This document shows positions 41,087-48,865 of a stretch of 64,000 nt of DNA, in pieces (within the stretch, counting starts at the first letter, position 1; every line of letters starts with the position of its first letter). The notes under the pieces are model-generated. The model saw only the letters and a list, made by a program, of their open reading frames with translations. It did no database searches and was not told the DNA's origin. This DNA comes from Lysinimonas soli. Lineage in GTDB: Bacteria; Actinomycetota; Actinomycetes; Actinomycetales; Microbacteriaceae. The position numbers and the translations under genes are program-made. The stretch is from positions 62,001-126,000 of the forward strand of contig NZ_JBHSMG010000003.1 of the NCBI RefSeq assembly GCF_042655435.1. The letters are read 5' to 3'.

Positions 41087-42333
41087 ACGTGGCTCAGCAC
41101 AACCTGCGCACCGTCGTCAGTTTCGAGTTCGGTCGCAGCCTCGCCAAACCGCAGTTCTGGATCATCACCCTGGTGGTGCCGGTCGCCCTCATGGTGGTCT
41201 TCGCCCTGGTGTTCCTGTCGAACAGCGCGACGGCCGATGCGGCATCCGCTCAGAAGAATGCCCACCTGAGCTTCGGCTACCGCGACAGCTCCGGCATCAT
41301 CGACCCCGCCCTCGCGAGCAAGATGGGCGGCCACCCGGTCGGCGACGCCACCGCGGCGGTCGCCGCCGTGAAGGCGGGCACGAGCCAGGCCTTCTTCGAC
41401 TTCCCCGCCGACCCGGCCAAGCAGACGATCAAGGTCTACGGCAAAGACAAGGACATCTTCGGCAACGGCGTCTACGAGTCGGTCGCGGTCGCCCTGCTCC
41501 AGTCGAGCGCCGAAGAGAAGGTCGATTCGCCCCAGCTCGTCGCGCTCGTCAGCGGCAACGTGCACACGGTCAGCACCACCTATCGCGACGGGCACCAGGC
41601 CGCCGGGATCAACGGCGTGATCGCGCCGATCCTCTACCTCGTGGCGTTCTACCTGGTGATCCTGCTGCTGGGCAATCAGATGCTCTCGTCGACCCTCGAC
41701 GAGAAAGAGAACCGCGTGACCGAGATGATCCTCACCACGATCAACCCGACGGCGCTGATCCTGGGGAAGATCGTCTCGTTGTTCGCGACCGGGCTCGTGC
41801 AGATGGTCGTCTTCGCGATCCCCCTCGCCCTCGCCTACGGCCTGTTCCGCACCCAGCTGAACATCCCCACGCTCGACCTGAGCACGCTGGTGCTCGACCC
41901 GCAGCAGATGATCATCGGAGCGCTCATCCTGATCGGCGGCTTCGCGCTGTTCACCGGCAGCCTGGTCGCCCTCGGGGCGGTCATGCCCACGGCGAAGGAT
42001 GCCGGCCCCATCTTCGGCGCCCTCATGATCTTGATCTTCATCCCGTTCTACATCGTGACCCTGATCGTGTCCGAGCCCACCGCGCTGATCGTGCAGATCT
42101 TCACCTGGTTCCCGTACTCGGCTCCCGTGACGGCGCTGCTGCGCAATGCCTTCGGCGGGCTGCCGCTCTGGCAGGGCATCGCCCTCTCGGCGGAGCTGTT
42201 GCTGCTGGCCGTGATCGTGCTCCGGGTCGCGGTGCAACTGTTCCGCTTCGGCTCGATCGAGTACAGCCGTCGGGTGTCGATCAAGGATGCGCTCACGCCG
42301 CACCGCACCTCGGGATCACTGCCCCGCCCGTGA
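41083..42333 (+). CDS. ABC-2 type permease (NatB-like)
   Basis: Permease of 416 residues with one N-terminal helix (PQFWIITLVVPVALMVVFALVFL), a large extracytoplasmic domain (about 45-185), and five helices from residue 190 on. MLSSTLDEKENRVTEMILTTINPTALILGKI is the typical NatB/ABC-2 signature. Pairs with the ATPase at 40175; GTG 41083 overlaps its stop by four bases. Confidence 0.92.
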   Translation: MNVAQHNLRTVVSFEFGRSLAKPQFWIITLVVPVALMVVFALVFLSNSATADAASAQKNAHLSFGYRDSSGIIDPALASKMGGHPVGDATAAVAAVKAGTSQAFFDFPADPAKQTIKVYGKDKDIFGNGVYESVAVALLQSSAEEKVDSPQLVALVSGNVHTVSTTYRDGHQAAGINGVIAPILYLVAFYLVILLLGNQMLSSTLDEKENRVTEMILTTINPTALILGKIVSLFATGLVQMVVFAIPLALAYGLFRTQLNIPTLDLSTLVLDPQQMIIGALILIGGFALFTGSLVALGAVMPTAKDAGPIFGALMILIFIPFYIVTLIVSEPTALIVQIFTWFPYSAPVTALLRNAFGGLPLWQGIALSAELLLLAVIVLRVAVQLFRFGSIEYSRRVSIKDALTPHRTSGSLPRP

Positions 42334-42558
42334 ACGTGCCGCCGACCGCCCGAGTGGGGGAAGCCCGGGCGGTCGACGAGTCGGAGCGGGTCAGGCGCCC
42401 GGTCGCACGGTGCTCGCGGGCGGACGCATCCAGGGAGTACACCCACGAGGGCCGGCGATGATGACGCGGAAATCATGAGTTGTTTTCGGCGTCATGATGA
42501 AAGGGGAACGGGGTCTGAGTAAGTAGGGCATATCGCGCCCGATCGATGGTGAGGGCTA
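42334..42558. other. Intergenic region ahead of the membrane sigma factor
   Basis: 225 bases with no credible gene. Near 42460-42500 an inverted repeat ATGACGC/GCGTCAT with a 21-base centre is present, perhaps an operator or weak terminator. Confidence 0.35.
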
Positions 42559-44553
42559 ATGGACCGCGACGACCGGCGGGTCAGCGACGAGGGGCTCGTC
42601 GAGCGTGCGCGCGCGGGCGACGTGCGCGCCTTCGGGGTGCTCTGGGAGCGCCACGCGCGAGCCGGCCTCACCGTGGCGAGCCGGTTCCGCTCGATCGCGG
42701 AGCCCGACGACATCGTGGCCGAGGCGTACATGCGGATCCTGCGCGCGGTGCAGCGCGGCGGCGGCCCGAACGAGGCGTTCCGCCCGTACCTGTATCGGAC
42801 GATCCGCAACGTCGCGCTGAGGTGGAAGCCCGACACCGATCCGGCCTCCCTCGAGGATGTCGACGACCCCGCCGACGACCGTCCCGGTCCCGAGGAGGTC
42901 GCGATCGGGTCGACGACGACGGTTCGCGCCTTCCGCACGCTGCCCGAGCGGTGGCAGACGGTGCTCTGGTACACGGAGGTCGAGGGGATGGAGCCGGCGC
43001 AAGTCGCCCCGCTCCTCGGGCTCACGGCGAACGCGACGGCGGCCCTGGCCTATCGCGCCCGCGACGGACTCAAGAACGCCTGGTTGCAGGCGCACGTCAG
43101 CGGCATCCGGGTGGCGCCCGAATGCCGCTGGACCACGGCACGCATGGGCGAGTACGCGCGCGGTGGTCTGACCCCGCGGGCGAGAGTCCGTTTCGCCGAG
43201 CACCTCAAGACCTGTGCGAGTTGTTCGATCCTGCTGGAGGAGGTCGACCAGCTGAGCACGAGGCTGGCGGCGTTCCTGTTCCCCCTGATGATCGGCGGGG
43301 CCGCTGCAGCGGCGCTCCTGGCGCAGCGGCAGTCGTCGGGCGGCCAGGCGTCGGCGAGTTCCGCCGGGGGCTCGGCCGGCGCGACCGGTTCTGCCGGCGC
43401 GACCCCGATGATCGTGAGCGGCCCGAGCCGCGGCATCGTCGCGCTGATCGCGGCGGCGGCCGTCGTGCTCGTGGCGGGCGGCGCCTTCGCGGCATCGGCG
43501 TCCTTCTCCACCGCCACCCCGCGGGCGTCGGCACCCGAGGCGTCGTCGACGCCGTCGCACACCACGCGCCCGACACCGCCGTCGCCGACCCCCAGCCCGA
43601 CCACGGCGGCGGATCCGCCGGTCGTACCGGCTCCCGCCGCTCCCGTCGCACCTCCCGTGACCCGACGGCCCACGCAGCCCGCCCCGCCCGCGCCGGCCCC
43701 GCCCGACACCACGCCACCGGCCGCGCCGGTCGTGACGGCTCCGGTCGACGGCCTGCTCAGCTCCGATCCGCTGCCCCGGTTCACCGGCACAGGGGAGGCG
43801 GGCGTCGTCGTGCGCGTCCAGCGTCTCGGGGCCGACGGCGTGACCGTCCTCGACCAGACCGGTTCCGCAGTGGTCGCCGCCGACGGCTCCTGGGTCGTCG
43901 CGGCCTCGGGCCCGGTGCCCGACGGGGCCTGGCAGTTCGAGGTGACATTGACGGATGCCGCCGGCAACGTGTCCTCGGCGATCCGCCGCACCCTGACGGT
44001 CGACAGTGTCGCGCTGCCGCCGTCGGTCGACCCGCTCGCCGCGCCGCCCCTGCTCTGGCTCCCCGACGTGAAGGGTCTGGCCGAGCCGAACGCGACCGTC
44101 GAACTCCAGGACGAGAGCGGGCGCGTTCTGGGAACCGCGACGGCCGACGCGTCCGGGGCCTGGAGCATTCCGGTTCCCGATCCGGCGCGTGACGACGAGA
44201 CGGTGGTGGCGATCCAGACCGATCCGGCGGGCAATCGCTCCGCGGCGTCCACCGCTCTCGGGCCGCTCGTCTTCGACCGTCCGACCCTGCTCGAGCCGAC
44301 AACCGGGAGCACGGTGCCGACCACGGGAGGGTCGACCTCGGTGCAGGTGCAGATCGGCGGCATCGCCGGAATGCAGGTCGAGGTCTTCGTCGACGGCGTC
44401 TCGACCGGCAACATCCACACCCTCACGAGCGCCCCGATCGTCCGCGTCACCCAGGCCCTTCCCGACGGCCCGCACCGCATCGGGGTGCGCTACGTCGACC
44501 TGGCGACGGGCCGGGTCGGGTCGATCACGACCGTCCAGTTCGCGATCGGATAG
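42559..44553 (+). CDS. ECF sigma factor fused to ZAS-like motif, membrane segments and Ig-like domains
   Basis: Protein of 664 residues. Sigma region 2 is at about 14-90 (VERARAGDVRAFGVLWERHARAG; PDDIVAEAYMRIL) and region 4 at about 125-175 (LPERWQTVLWYTEVEGM; PLLGLTANATAALAYRARDGLK). An anti-sigma zinc-binding HxxxCxxC motif follows (H215, C219, C222), then hydrophobic segments at about 236-254 and 292-315, a Pro/Thr linker (320-390) and two or three Ig-like repeats (about 390-664; DGLLSSDPLPRFTGTGEAG). So a transcription factor and a putative surface sensor share one chain. If both hydrophobic segments cross the membrane, the Ig domains would be inside, so topology is open. Stimulus and target promoters unknown. 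Confidence 0.85.
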   Translation: MDRDDRRVSDEGLVERARAGDVRAFGVLWERHARAGLTVASRFRSIAEPDDIVAEAYMRILRAVQRGGGPNEAFRPYLYRTIRNVALRWKPDTDPASLEDVDDPADDRPGPEEVAIGSTTTVRAFRTLPERWQTVLWYTEVEGMEPAQVAPLLGLTANATAALAYRARDGLKNAWLQAHVSGIRVAPECRWTTARMGEYARGGLTPRARVRFAEHLKTCASCSILLEEVDQLSTRLAAFLFPLMIGGAAAAALLAQRQSSGGQASASSAGGSAGATGSAGATPMIVSGPSRGIVALIAAAAVVLVAGGAFAASASFSTATPRASAPEASSTPSHTTRPTPPSPTPSPTTAADPPVVPAPAAPVAPPVTRRPTQPAPPAPAPPDTTPPAAPVVTAPVDGLLSSDPLPRFTGTGEAGVVVRVQRLGADGVTVLDQTGSAVVAADGSWVVAASGPVPDGAWQFEVTLTDAAGNVSSAIRRTLTVDSVALPPSVDPLAAPPLLWLPDVKGLAEPNATVELQDESGRVLGTATADASGAWSIPVPDPARDDETVVAIQTDPAGNRSAASTALGPLVFDRPTLLEPTTGSTVPTTGGSTSVQVQIGGIAGMQVEVFVDGVSTGNIHTLTSAPIVRVTQALPDGPHRIGVRYVDLATGRVGSITTVQFAIG

Positions 44554-44660
44554 CACTCTGCCTATCGGCGCCGACCGCGCCGGAGTCGCCTCGCGGGGAA
44601 CGTAGAGTGACCGTGACCAGGTGGTGGGCGCGGTTCGCGGCTCGAGATCGACGGAGAGCA

Positions 44661-45317
44661 GTGAACAGGGCAGTCCTCGCAGTGGCAGTCGGAGTCATCC
44701 TGGGCGGCATGACGGGGTGCTCGACGTTGTCGCCGCAGATCGCCCTCACCCCACAACCGACGCTGTCGCCGCCGTCGGCCGTCACCGCGGTGCCGGCAGC
44801 GCAGACGCCGCTGCGGACGGTCCACACGCCCGCCGTGGTGGTCGTCGACGAGCAGCTGAGCGCGGGGGAGTGCCATGCCCGCACGGTCGATGCGACCCGG
44901 GGCGACTACCTGCCGGATGCCGCCTGCACCCCCGGTGCGATCGATCCGGCGGTCAGCCAGGCCGACATCCAGCAGACCATCTGCGTTCGCGGCTACACGG
45001 CCACGGTGCGTCCCCCTGCGGCCGCCACCGGGCGGTTCAAGTCGATCAGCTATGCCGCCTACTCGGAGCAGTACTCCACGACGACCGAGCTGGATCACCT
45101 CGTGCCGCTGGAACTCGGCGGCGCATCCTCGGCGTCGAACCTGTGGGTCGAGCCGAACCGGACTCTCGCCTCCTCGTTCAACAATCCGAAGGACAAGGTC
45201 GAGAACTCGCTCCACGCCGCGGTGTGCAATGGAACCGTGACGCTCGCCGCCGCGCAGAACGCGATCGCCGCCGATTGGACCACCGCCCTCGCCGCGCTGC
45301 ATCTCGGGGCGGGCTGA
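44661..45317 (+). CDS. Secreted HNH endonuclease-family lipoprotein
   Basis: Protein of 218 residues starting MNRAVLAVAVGVILGGMTGC, a lipoprotein signal with Cys20 as the lipidated residue. After a Pro/Thr linker comes an HNH-like nuclease domain: TTELDHLVPLELGGASSASNLWVEP and NPKDKVENSLHAAVCNG, with the metal-binding His-Asn-Asn pattern. It probably degrades DNA at the cell surface. GTG 44661 has GGAG five bases upstream; the earlier frame start (44607) coincides with a TAGAGT -10-like box (44603-44608). Confidence 0.8.
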   Translation: MNRAVLAVAVGVILGGMTGCSTLSPQIALTPQPTLSPPSAVTAVPAAQTPLRTVHTPAVVVVDEQLSAGECHARTVDATRGDYLPDAACTPGAIDPAVSQADIQQTICVRGYTATVRPPAAATGRFKSISYAAYSEQYSTTTELDHLVPLELGGASSASNLWVEPNRTLASSFNNPKDKVENSLHAAVCNGTVTLAAAQNAIAADWTTALAALHLGAG

Positions 45318-45353
45318 CCCGGGGGCCGGCCGACCCGGGGGCCGGCCGACCCG
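45316..45353. repeat. Tandem GC repeat after the HNH gene
   Basis: Two identical 16-base units GACCCGGGGGCCGGCC (45316-45331, 45332-45347) and six bases of a third. Each contains GGCCGGCC. It begins inside the stop codon of the HNH gene and may act as a terminator structure. Confidence 0.75.
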
Positions 45354-45425
45354 CGGGATTCGATAGGCCTGGCCCCGTCGCCTTGACTGTTTTCTCGACG
45401 TTCGCGACATCAGGGGAGAACACGC

Positions 45426-45779
45426 ATGAGCAACGCAGGCACTACCGCCACCGACTCCGACCGGGATGCCGGCGCGCTCGTGGAGAAGTGGGTCGAACTG
45501 TGGAACGGCGACTACTCGCTCGCCGCGCAGATCATCTCGGACGGCAACCGCGTGCACGCCGCGATGTTCGACGGAGGGGATGGAAGCGCCGTCGGCGGGG
45601 TGTCGGGAATGGTCGACTTCGTCACGCAACTGCGATCCCTGCTGCCCGATCTCGTCTCCTCCGTCGAAGTCGGCCCCATCATCGACATCCTGCGAGTCGC
45701 CGACCAGCAGGCCGTCGAGTACTGGCTCAACGCCGACACGCTCGGCCTCGTGACTCAGTTGCAGCTCGGCGCGGGCTGA
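45426..45779 (+). CDS. SnoaL-like polyketide-cyclase family protein
   Basis: Small protein of 117 residues with the NTF2/SnoaL look: VEKWVELWNGDYSLAAQIISDGNRVHAAMFDG at the start and VGPIIDILRVADQQAVEYWLNADTLG at the end. It is shorter than typical SnoaL proteins (about 130-150). No catalytic residue can be assigned; a ligand-binding or minor enzymatic role is possible. GGGGAG precedes ATG 45426. Confidence 0.7.
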   Translation: MSNAGTTATDSDRDAGALVEKWVELWNGDYSLAAQIISDGNRVHAAMFDGGDGSAVGGVSGMVDFVTQLRSLLPDLVSSVEVGPIIDILRVADQQAVEYWLNADTLGLVTQLQLGAG

Positions 45780-45870
45780 CGCGGGCTGCCAATGTGAGGC
45801 TGACTCGGTTCAGCCGAGAGTCTGCCGTGCCGGGCACGACAGTTGCTCGCACGATGCGGCGAGAATAGGG

Positions 45871-46419
45871 ATGATGTCCTCTCCGCAAGCGCTGAGCGAT
45901 TCCGACCGGCGATGTGTGGCCGCATGGGCCGCCGACTGCGCTGAGCACGTCGTCGAGTTGTTCGAGGCCGAGGCGCCCGCCGACGGTCGCCCCCGTGACG
46001 CGATCGAGCGGACCCGTGCCTACAGTCGCGGTGAACTCGAAGCGGCTGGGGAGATCCGCCGCCGTTTCGTGGCCGGCCGCGCAGCAAGCGCCGTGAGCTC
46101 GCCCGCCGCGGTCGCGGCGGCTCGCGCCGCCGCGCAGGCCTCAGGTGTTGCGCACATGGGCGCGCACGCCCTGGGTGCCGCTGCGTATGCGGCAAAGGCA
46201 GCGGGTCTGGCCGCGTCGGATGAAGCCGCCGCAAGGCGTCGCGAGGTCAGTTGGCAGTTGGCGCACATGACAGCGCCGGTCAGGGCTGCCCTTCGACGAC
46301 TTCCGCCGGTCGGCGAAGACTCGGCCGGTCCGCTCGGCGGAGGCCTCTTGGCTTCCGGCGTTCTCGCGGCAGTCATCCGCGAGCTGCAGGCCGCTGTGCG
46401 GCAGCCTGACGTGCGATAG
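45871..46419 (+). CDS. Imm-5-like putative immunity protein
   Basis: Alanine-rich all-helical protein of 182 residues with CAEHVVELFEAEAPADGRPRDAIERTRAYSRGE near the N-terminus, the pattern of the Imm-5-like domain found in actinobacterial proteins sometimes misnamed exonuclease SbcC. No toxin gene lies beside it, unless the 26-residue peptide or the surface nuclease at 44661 is its partner. Function unknown. ATG 45871 or 45874 are both possible starts. Confidence 0.65.
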   Translation: MMSSPQALSDSDRRCVAAWAADCAEHVVELFEAEAPADGRPRDAIERTRAYSRGELEAAGEIRRRFVAGRAASAVSSPAAVAAARAAAQASGVAHMGAHALGAAAYAAKAAGLAASDEAAARRREVSWQLAHMTAPVRAALRRLPPVGEDSAGPLGGGLLASGVLAAVIRELQAAVRQPDVR

Positions 46420-46491
46420 CCATTGTTTCCGGTACGGCGTTGTTGGGGCCAGCGCGGTGACGATCGACAGGGGCGCAACCCACTCCGGAAA

Positions 46492-46505
46492 CCGACAATT
46501 GTCGG
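46492..46505. promoter_or_regulatory. Perfect palindrome CCGACAATTGTCGG
   Basis: A 14-base perfect palindrome in the gene-poor stretch between the Imm-5-like gene and the small peptide gene. Its role is unknown; it could bind a dimeric regulator acting on the peptide promoter 60 bases downstream. Confidence 0.45.
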
Positions 46506-46560
46506 CGGCGGCTGCGAGAATAGAGATATCCGCGACACGCCGAAAATCACTACATCTAGT

Positions 46561-46593
46561 GGAATGACATCCGTGGCATTCCGGTTATATAGT
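46561..46593 (+). promoter_or_regulatory. Promoter/operator of the small peptide gene
   Basis: TGACAT (46565-46570), exactly 17 bases, TATAGT (46588-46593): a near-consensus housekeeping promoter, stronger than most here. The -35 element lies inside an inverted repeat with arms GGAATGACA (46561-46569) and TGGCATTCC (46574-46582), pairing at eight of nine positions, so repression by a dimer is likely. Confidence 0.6.
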
Positions 46594-46645
46594 GAGAACC
46601 CATCCCGGGGATGCGCGGGAGATGAGACTCAGAAGGAGGATCGCC

Positions 46646-46726
46646 ATGAACGACGTCGACAGCGTGGGCGGTTACGCGGTTCCGGTCGATCCGATGGACG
46701 ACCTGCAGTGCGACAGCTGCCAGTAA
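46646..46726 (+). CDS. 26-residue peptide ending in Cys-Asp-Ser-Cys-Gln
   Basis: Short open frame with an excellent ribosome site (GAAGGAGG ending six bases before ATG 46646), a strong promoter upstream and a rho-independent-type terminator 40 bases downstream, so it is very likely translated. The peptide begins MNDVDSVGGYAVPVDP and ends LQCDSCQ, with cysteines at 22 and 25. The N-terminal part is acidic, and a CxxC pair at the very end fits metal binding, redox work or a modified-peptide precursor. No modifying enzyme lies next to it. I do not recognise the family. Confidence 0.7.
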   Translation: MNDVDSVGGYAVPVDPMDDLQCDSCQ

Positions 46727-46765
46727 GGCGCACGCACTAGCCCTAAGACCCCCCCAAGCAGTACC

Positions 46766-46803
46766 GAAAGCCCCGGTCGACCGAGAAGGTCACCGGGGCT
46801 TTC
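46766..46803 (+). terminator. Terminator of the small peptide gene
   Basis: 12-base arms GAAAGCCCCGGT (46766-46777) and ACCGGGGCTTTC (46792-46803), perfectly paired around a 14-base loop; the right arm ends in TTT. Confidence 0.8.
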
Positions 46804-46859
46804 ACTTGCCCGCCCAGCATCCACGCGTCGGCCGTGCGCCCCCTCGGTAGGCTCGACTC

Positions 46860-47306
46860 GTGCCAGTGAATCCCGGGCTCGCAGGCCGCAGCTACCCTGC
46901 GACCGCTCCCTACCTCGTCGGGCGAGAGAAGGTGCGCGAGTTCGCGCGCGCCGTGCTCGCCACCAGTCCGCTCAACCTCGATCCGGATGCCGCCCGAGCC
47001 GCCGGTTACCCCGATGTGGTCGCCCCACCGACCTTCGCGGTCGTCGTGCAGGAGCAGACCCTCGCCCAACTGCTGGCCGATCCGGATGCCGGCATCGACT
47101 TCTCGCGCGTCGTCCACGGCGACCAGCGCTTCACCTTCACCCGCCCCATCGTGGCTGGCGACGAACTCACCGCGACCCTCACCGTGACGAGCGTCAAGAC
47201 CCTCGGCGGCCACAGCATGGTGACCGCGGAATCCGCCATCGTCGGCGCGGACGGCGACCACGTCGTCACCGCGACCTCGACGCTCGTCGTGCGGGGTGAC
47301 GAATGA
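46860..47306 (+). CDS. MaoC-like dehydratase subunit, HadA-type (UPF0336)
   Basis: Hot-dog-fold protein of 148 residues with the FAS1-like dehydratase start YLVGREKVREFARAVLATSPLN and DVVAPPTFAVVV. This N-terminal half-MaoC subunit lacks the catalytic Asp/His and pairs with the following HadB-like protein. The dimer dehydrates 3-hydroxyacyl chains. A TAGGCT box ends six bases before GTG 46860 and there is no Shine-Dalgarno sequence, so it is probably leaderless. Its stop overlaps the next start (ATGA). Confidence 0.88.
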   Translation: MPVNPGLAGRSYPATAPYLVGREKVREFARAVLATSPLNLDPDAARAAGYPDVVAPPTFAVVVQEQTLAQLLADPDAGIDFSRVVHGDQRFTFTRPIVAGDELTATLTVTSVKTLGGHSMVTAESAIVGADGDHVVTATSTLVVRGDE

Positions 47307-47728
47307 GCGAGCTCACCGTCGGCGCCGTCGTCGCCGAGCGCACCTTCCACCTCACGCGCGACACCCTCGTGCGCTACGCCGGCGCCTCGGGCGACTTCAA
47401 CCCGATCCACTACCGTGACGACGTCGCGATCTCGGTCGGCCTCGACGGCGTGCTTGCCCACGGGATGCTCACCATGGGCCTCGCCGTTCAGCCGGTCGTC
47501 GACTGGCTGGGCGGCGACAGCGGCAAGGTGCTCGACTACCAGGTGCGGTTCACCCGCCCGGTGTTCGTGGATGCCGCCACCGGCGCGGACGTGACCGTCC
47601 TCGCCAAGGTCGGCGTGCTCGACACCCTTCCGGACGGCCGCCCCAGCGCCCGCATCGACCTCACCGTGACCTTCCGCGACGAGACCGTGCTCGGCAAGGC
47701 CCAGGTGCGGGTGGCGCTGCCCGCGTGA
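47303..47728 (+). CDS. MaoC-like dehydratase subunit, HadB-type
   Basis: Catalytic hydratase-2 type subunit of 141 residues: YAGASGDFNPIHYRDDVAISVGLDGVLAHGMLTMG contains the dyad Asp and His of the hydratase motif. Pairs with the HadA-like protein. In organisms without mycolic acids the pair probably serves another fatty-acid pathway. Overlaps both neighbours by four bases, forming hadA-hadB-murB. Confidence 0.9.
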   Translation: MSELTVGAVVAERTFHLTRDTLVRYAGASGDFNPIHYRDDVAISVGLDGVLAHGMLTMGLAVQPVVDWLGGDSGKVLDYQVRFTRPVFVDAATGADVTVLAKVGVLDTLPDGRPSARIDLTVTFRDETVLGKAQVRVALPA

Positions 47729-48801
47729 ACCTCTCCGAGCTCACCACGCTGCGCGTCGGCGGCCCCGCCGCGCGCCTGCTGCAGCCGGCGACGCGCGATG
47801 AGCTGGTCGCCACCGCCCTCGAGCTCTGGTCGGGATTCGACGAGTGGTTCGTGCTCGGCGGCGGGTCCAACGTGGTCGTGGCCGACGAGGGCATCGACGG
47901 CGACGTGCTGCGCGTGGTCACGCGGGGTATCGAGCGCACCGACTCCGGCATCCGGGTGCAGGCGGGCGAACCGTGGGACGGCGTCGTCGAGTACGCGGTC
48001 GCGAACGGGCTGGCGGGCATCGAGGCGCTGAGCGGCATCCCGGGCACGGCGGGGGCCGCCCCGATCCAGAACATCGGTGCGTACGGTCAGGAGCTCGGCG
48101 AGACGCTCGTGGCGATCGACTTCCTGGACTTCGCCACGGGCGACGTCCTGCGGCTGCCGACCGCCGAACTCGGGCTCGGGTACCGCACGAGCGAGCTCAA
48201 GCGCGGGCGCCTCGGCGTCGTGCTGTCCCTCGAGTTGGCGCTCACGGCATCCGGTGACGGGCTCTCGCGGCCGATCGCCTACGAGCAGCTGGCGAAGGAC
48301 CTCGGCGTGCAGCCGGGCGAGCACGTTCCCCTCGCGCAGCTGCGCGCGGCCGTCATCGCGCTGCGCGCCTCGAAGGGCATGATCTGGGATGCCGCCGATC
48401 CCGACTCGATCAGCGCCGGCTCGTTCTTCACCAACCCGATCGTGAGCGAGAACTTCGCCCGCGGGCTCCCCTCGGATGCACCGCGCTGGCCCACCGAGCC
48501 CGAGCGCCCGCCGCGGGTGCTCCCCCTCGGGGCGCCCATCCCCGTGGCGCCGGCCTCGGGGGAGTACTTGGTCAAGCTCAGCGCGGCGTGGCTCATCGAG
48601 CACTCGGGGATCTCACGCGGCTTCGCCCTGCCGGGTTCGGGTGCGGCGATCTCGAGCAAGCACACGCTGGCGATCGTCAACCGGGGGCACGCGACCGCGC
48701 GTGACATCGTGCAGTTGGCCGGCTACGTGCAGACGCGCGTGATGTCGGAGTTCGGGGTGCTGCTGCAACCGGAGCCCGTGCTCGTCGGCGTGCACCTCTG
48801 A
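47725..48801 (+). CDS. murB: UDP-N-acetylenolpyruvoylglucosamine reductase
   Basis: MurB of 358 residues, FAD-dependent, second step of peptidoglycan precursor synthesis. Motifs: TTLRVGGPAARLL, VLGGGSNVVVADEG, GIEALSGIPGTAGAAPIQNIGAYGQE, GYRTSELK, and SAGSFFTNPIV with the proton-donor serine. The C-terminal portion (AAWLIEHSGISRGF) completes the type. The GTG start overlaps hadB. Confidence 0.94.
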   Translation: MNLSELTTLRVGGPAARLLQPATRDELVATALELWSGFDEWFVLGGGSNVVVADEGIDGDVLRVVTRGIERTDSGIRVQAGEPWDGVVEYAVANGLAGIEALSGIPGTAGAAPIQNIGAYGQELGETLVAIDFLDFATGDVLRLPTAELGLGYRTSELKRGRLGVVLSLELALTASGDGLSRPIAYEQLAKDLGVQPGEHVPLAQLRAAVIALRASKGMIWDAADPDSISAGSFFTNPIVSENFARGLPSDAPRWPTEPERPPRVLPLGAPIPVAPASGEYLVKLSAAWLIEHSGISRGFALPGSGAAISSKHTLAIVNRGHATARDIVQLAGYVQTRVMSEFGVLLQPEPVLVGVHL

Positions 48802-48865
48802 CGCACCGCGTCCTCCCTCACCGGGCGCCGCGAGGGGCCACGGCGCGGCACCGCGCGACCCGGCG

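Noticed and set aside
45871..46419. Exonuclease SbcC name for the alanine-rich protein
   Set aside because: No ATPase or nuclease motifs are present; the sequence fits the Imm-5-like pattern instead.
46423..46740. 105-residue frame over the small peptide region
   Set aside because: It has a biased composition and no ribosome site; the overlapping 26-residue frame has promoter, ribosome site and terminator.
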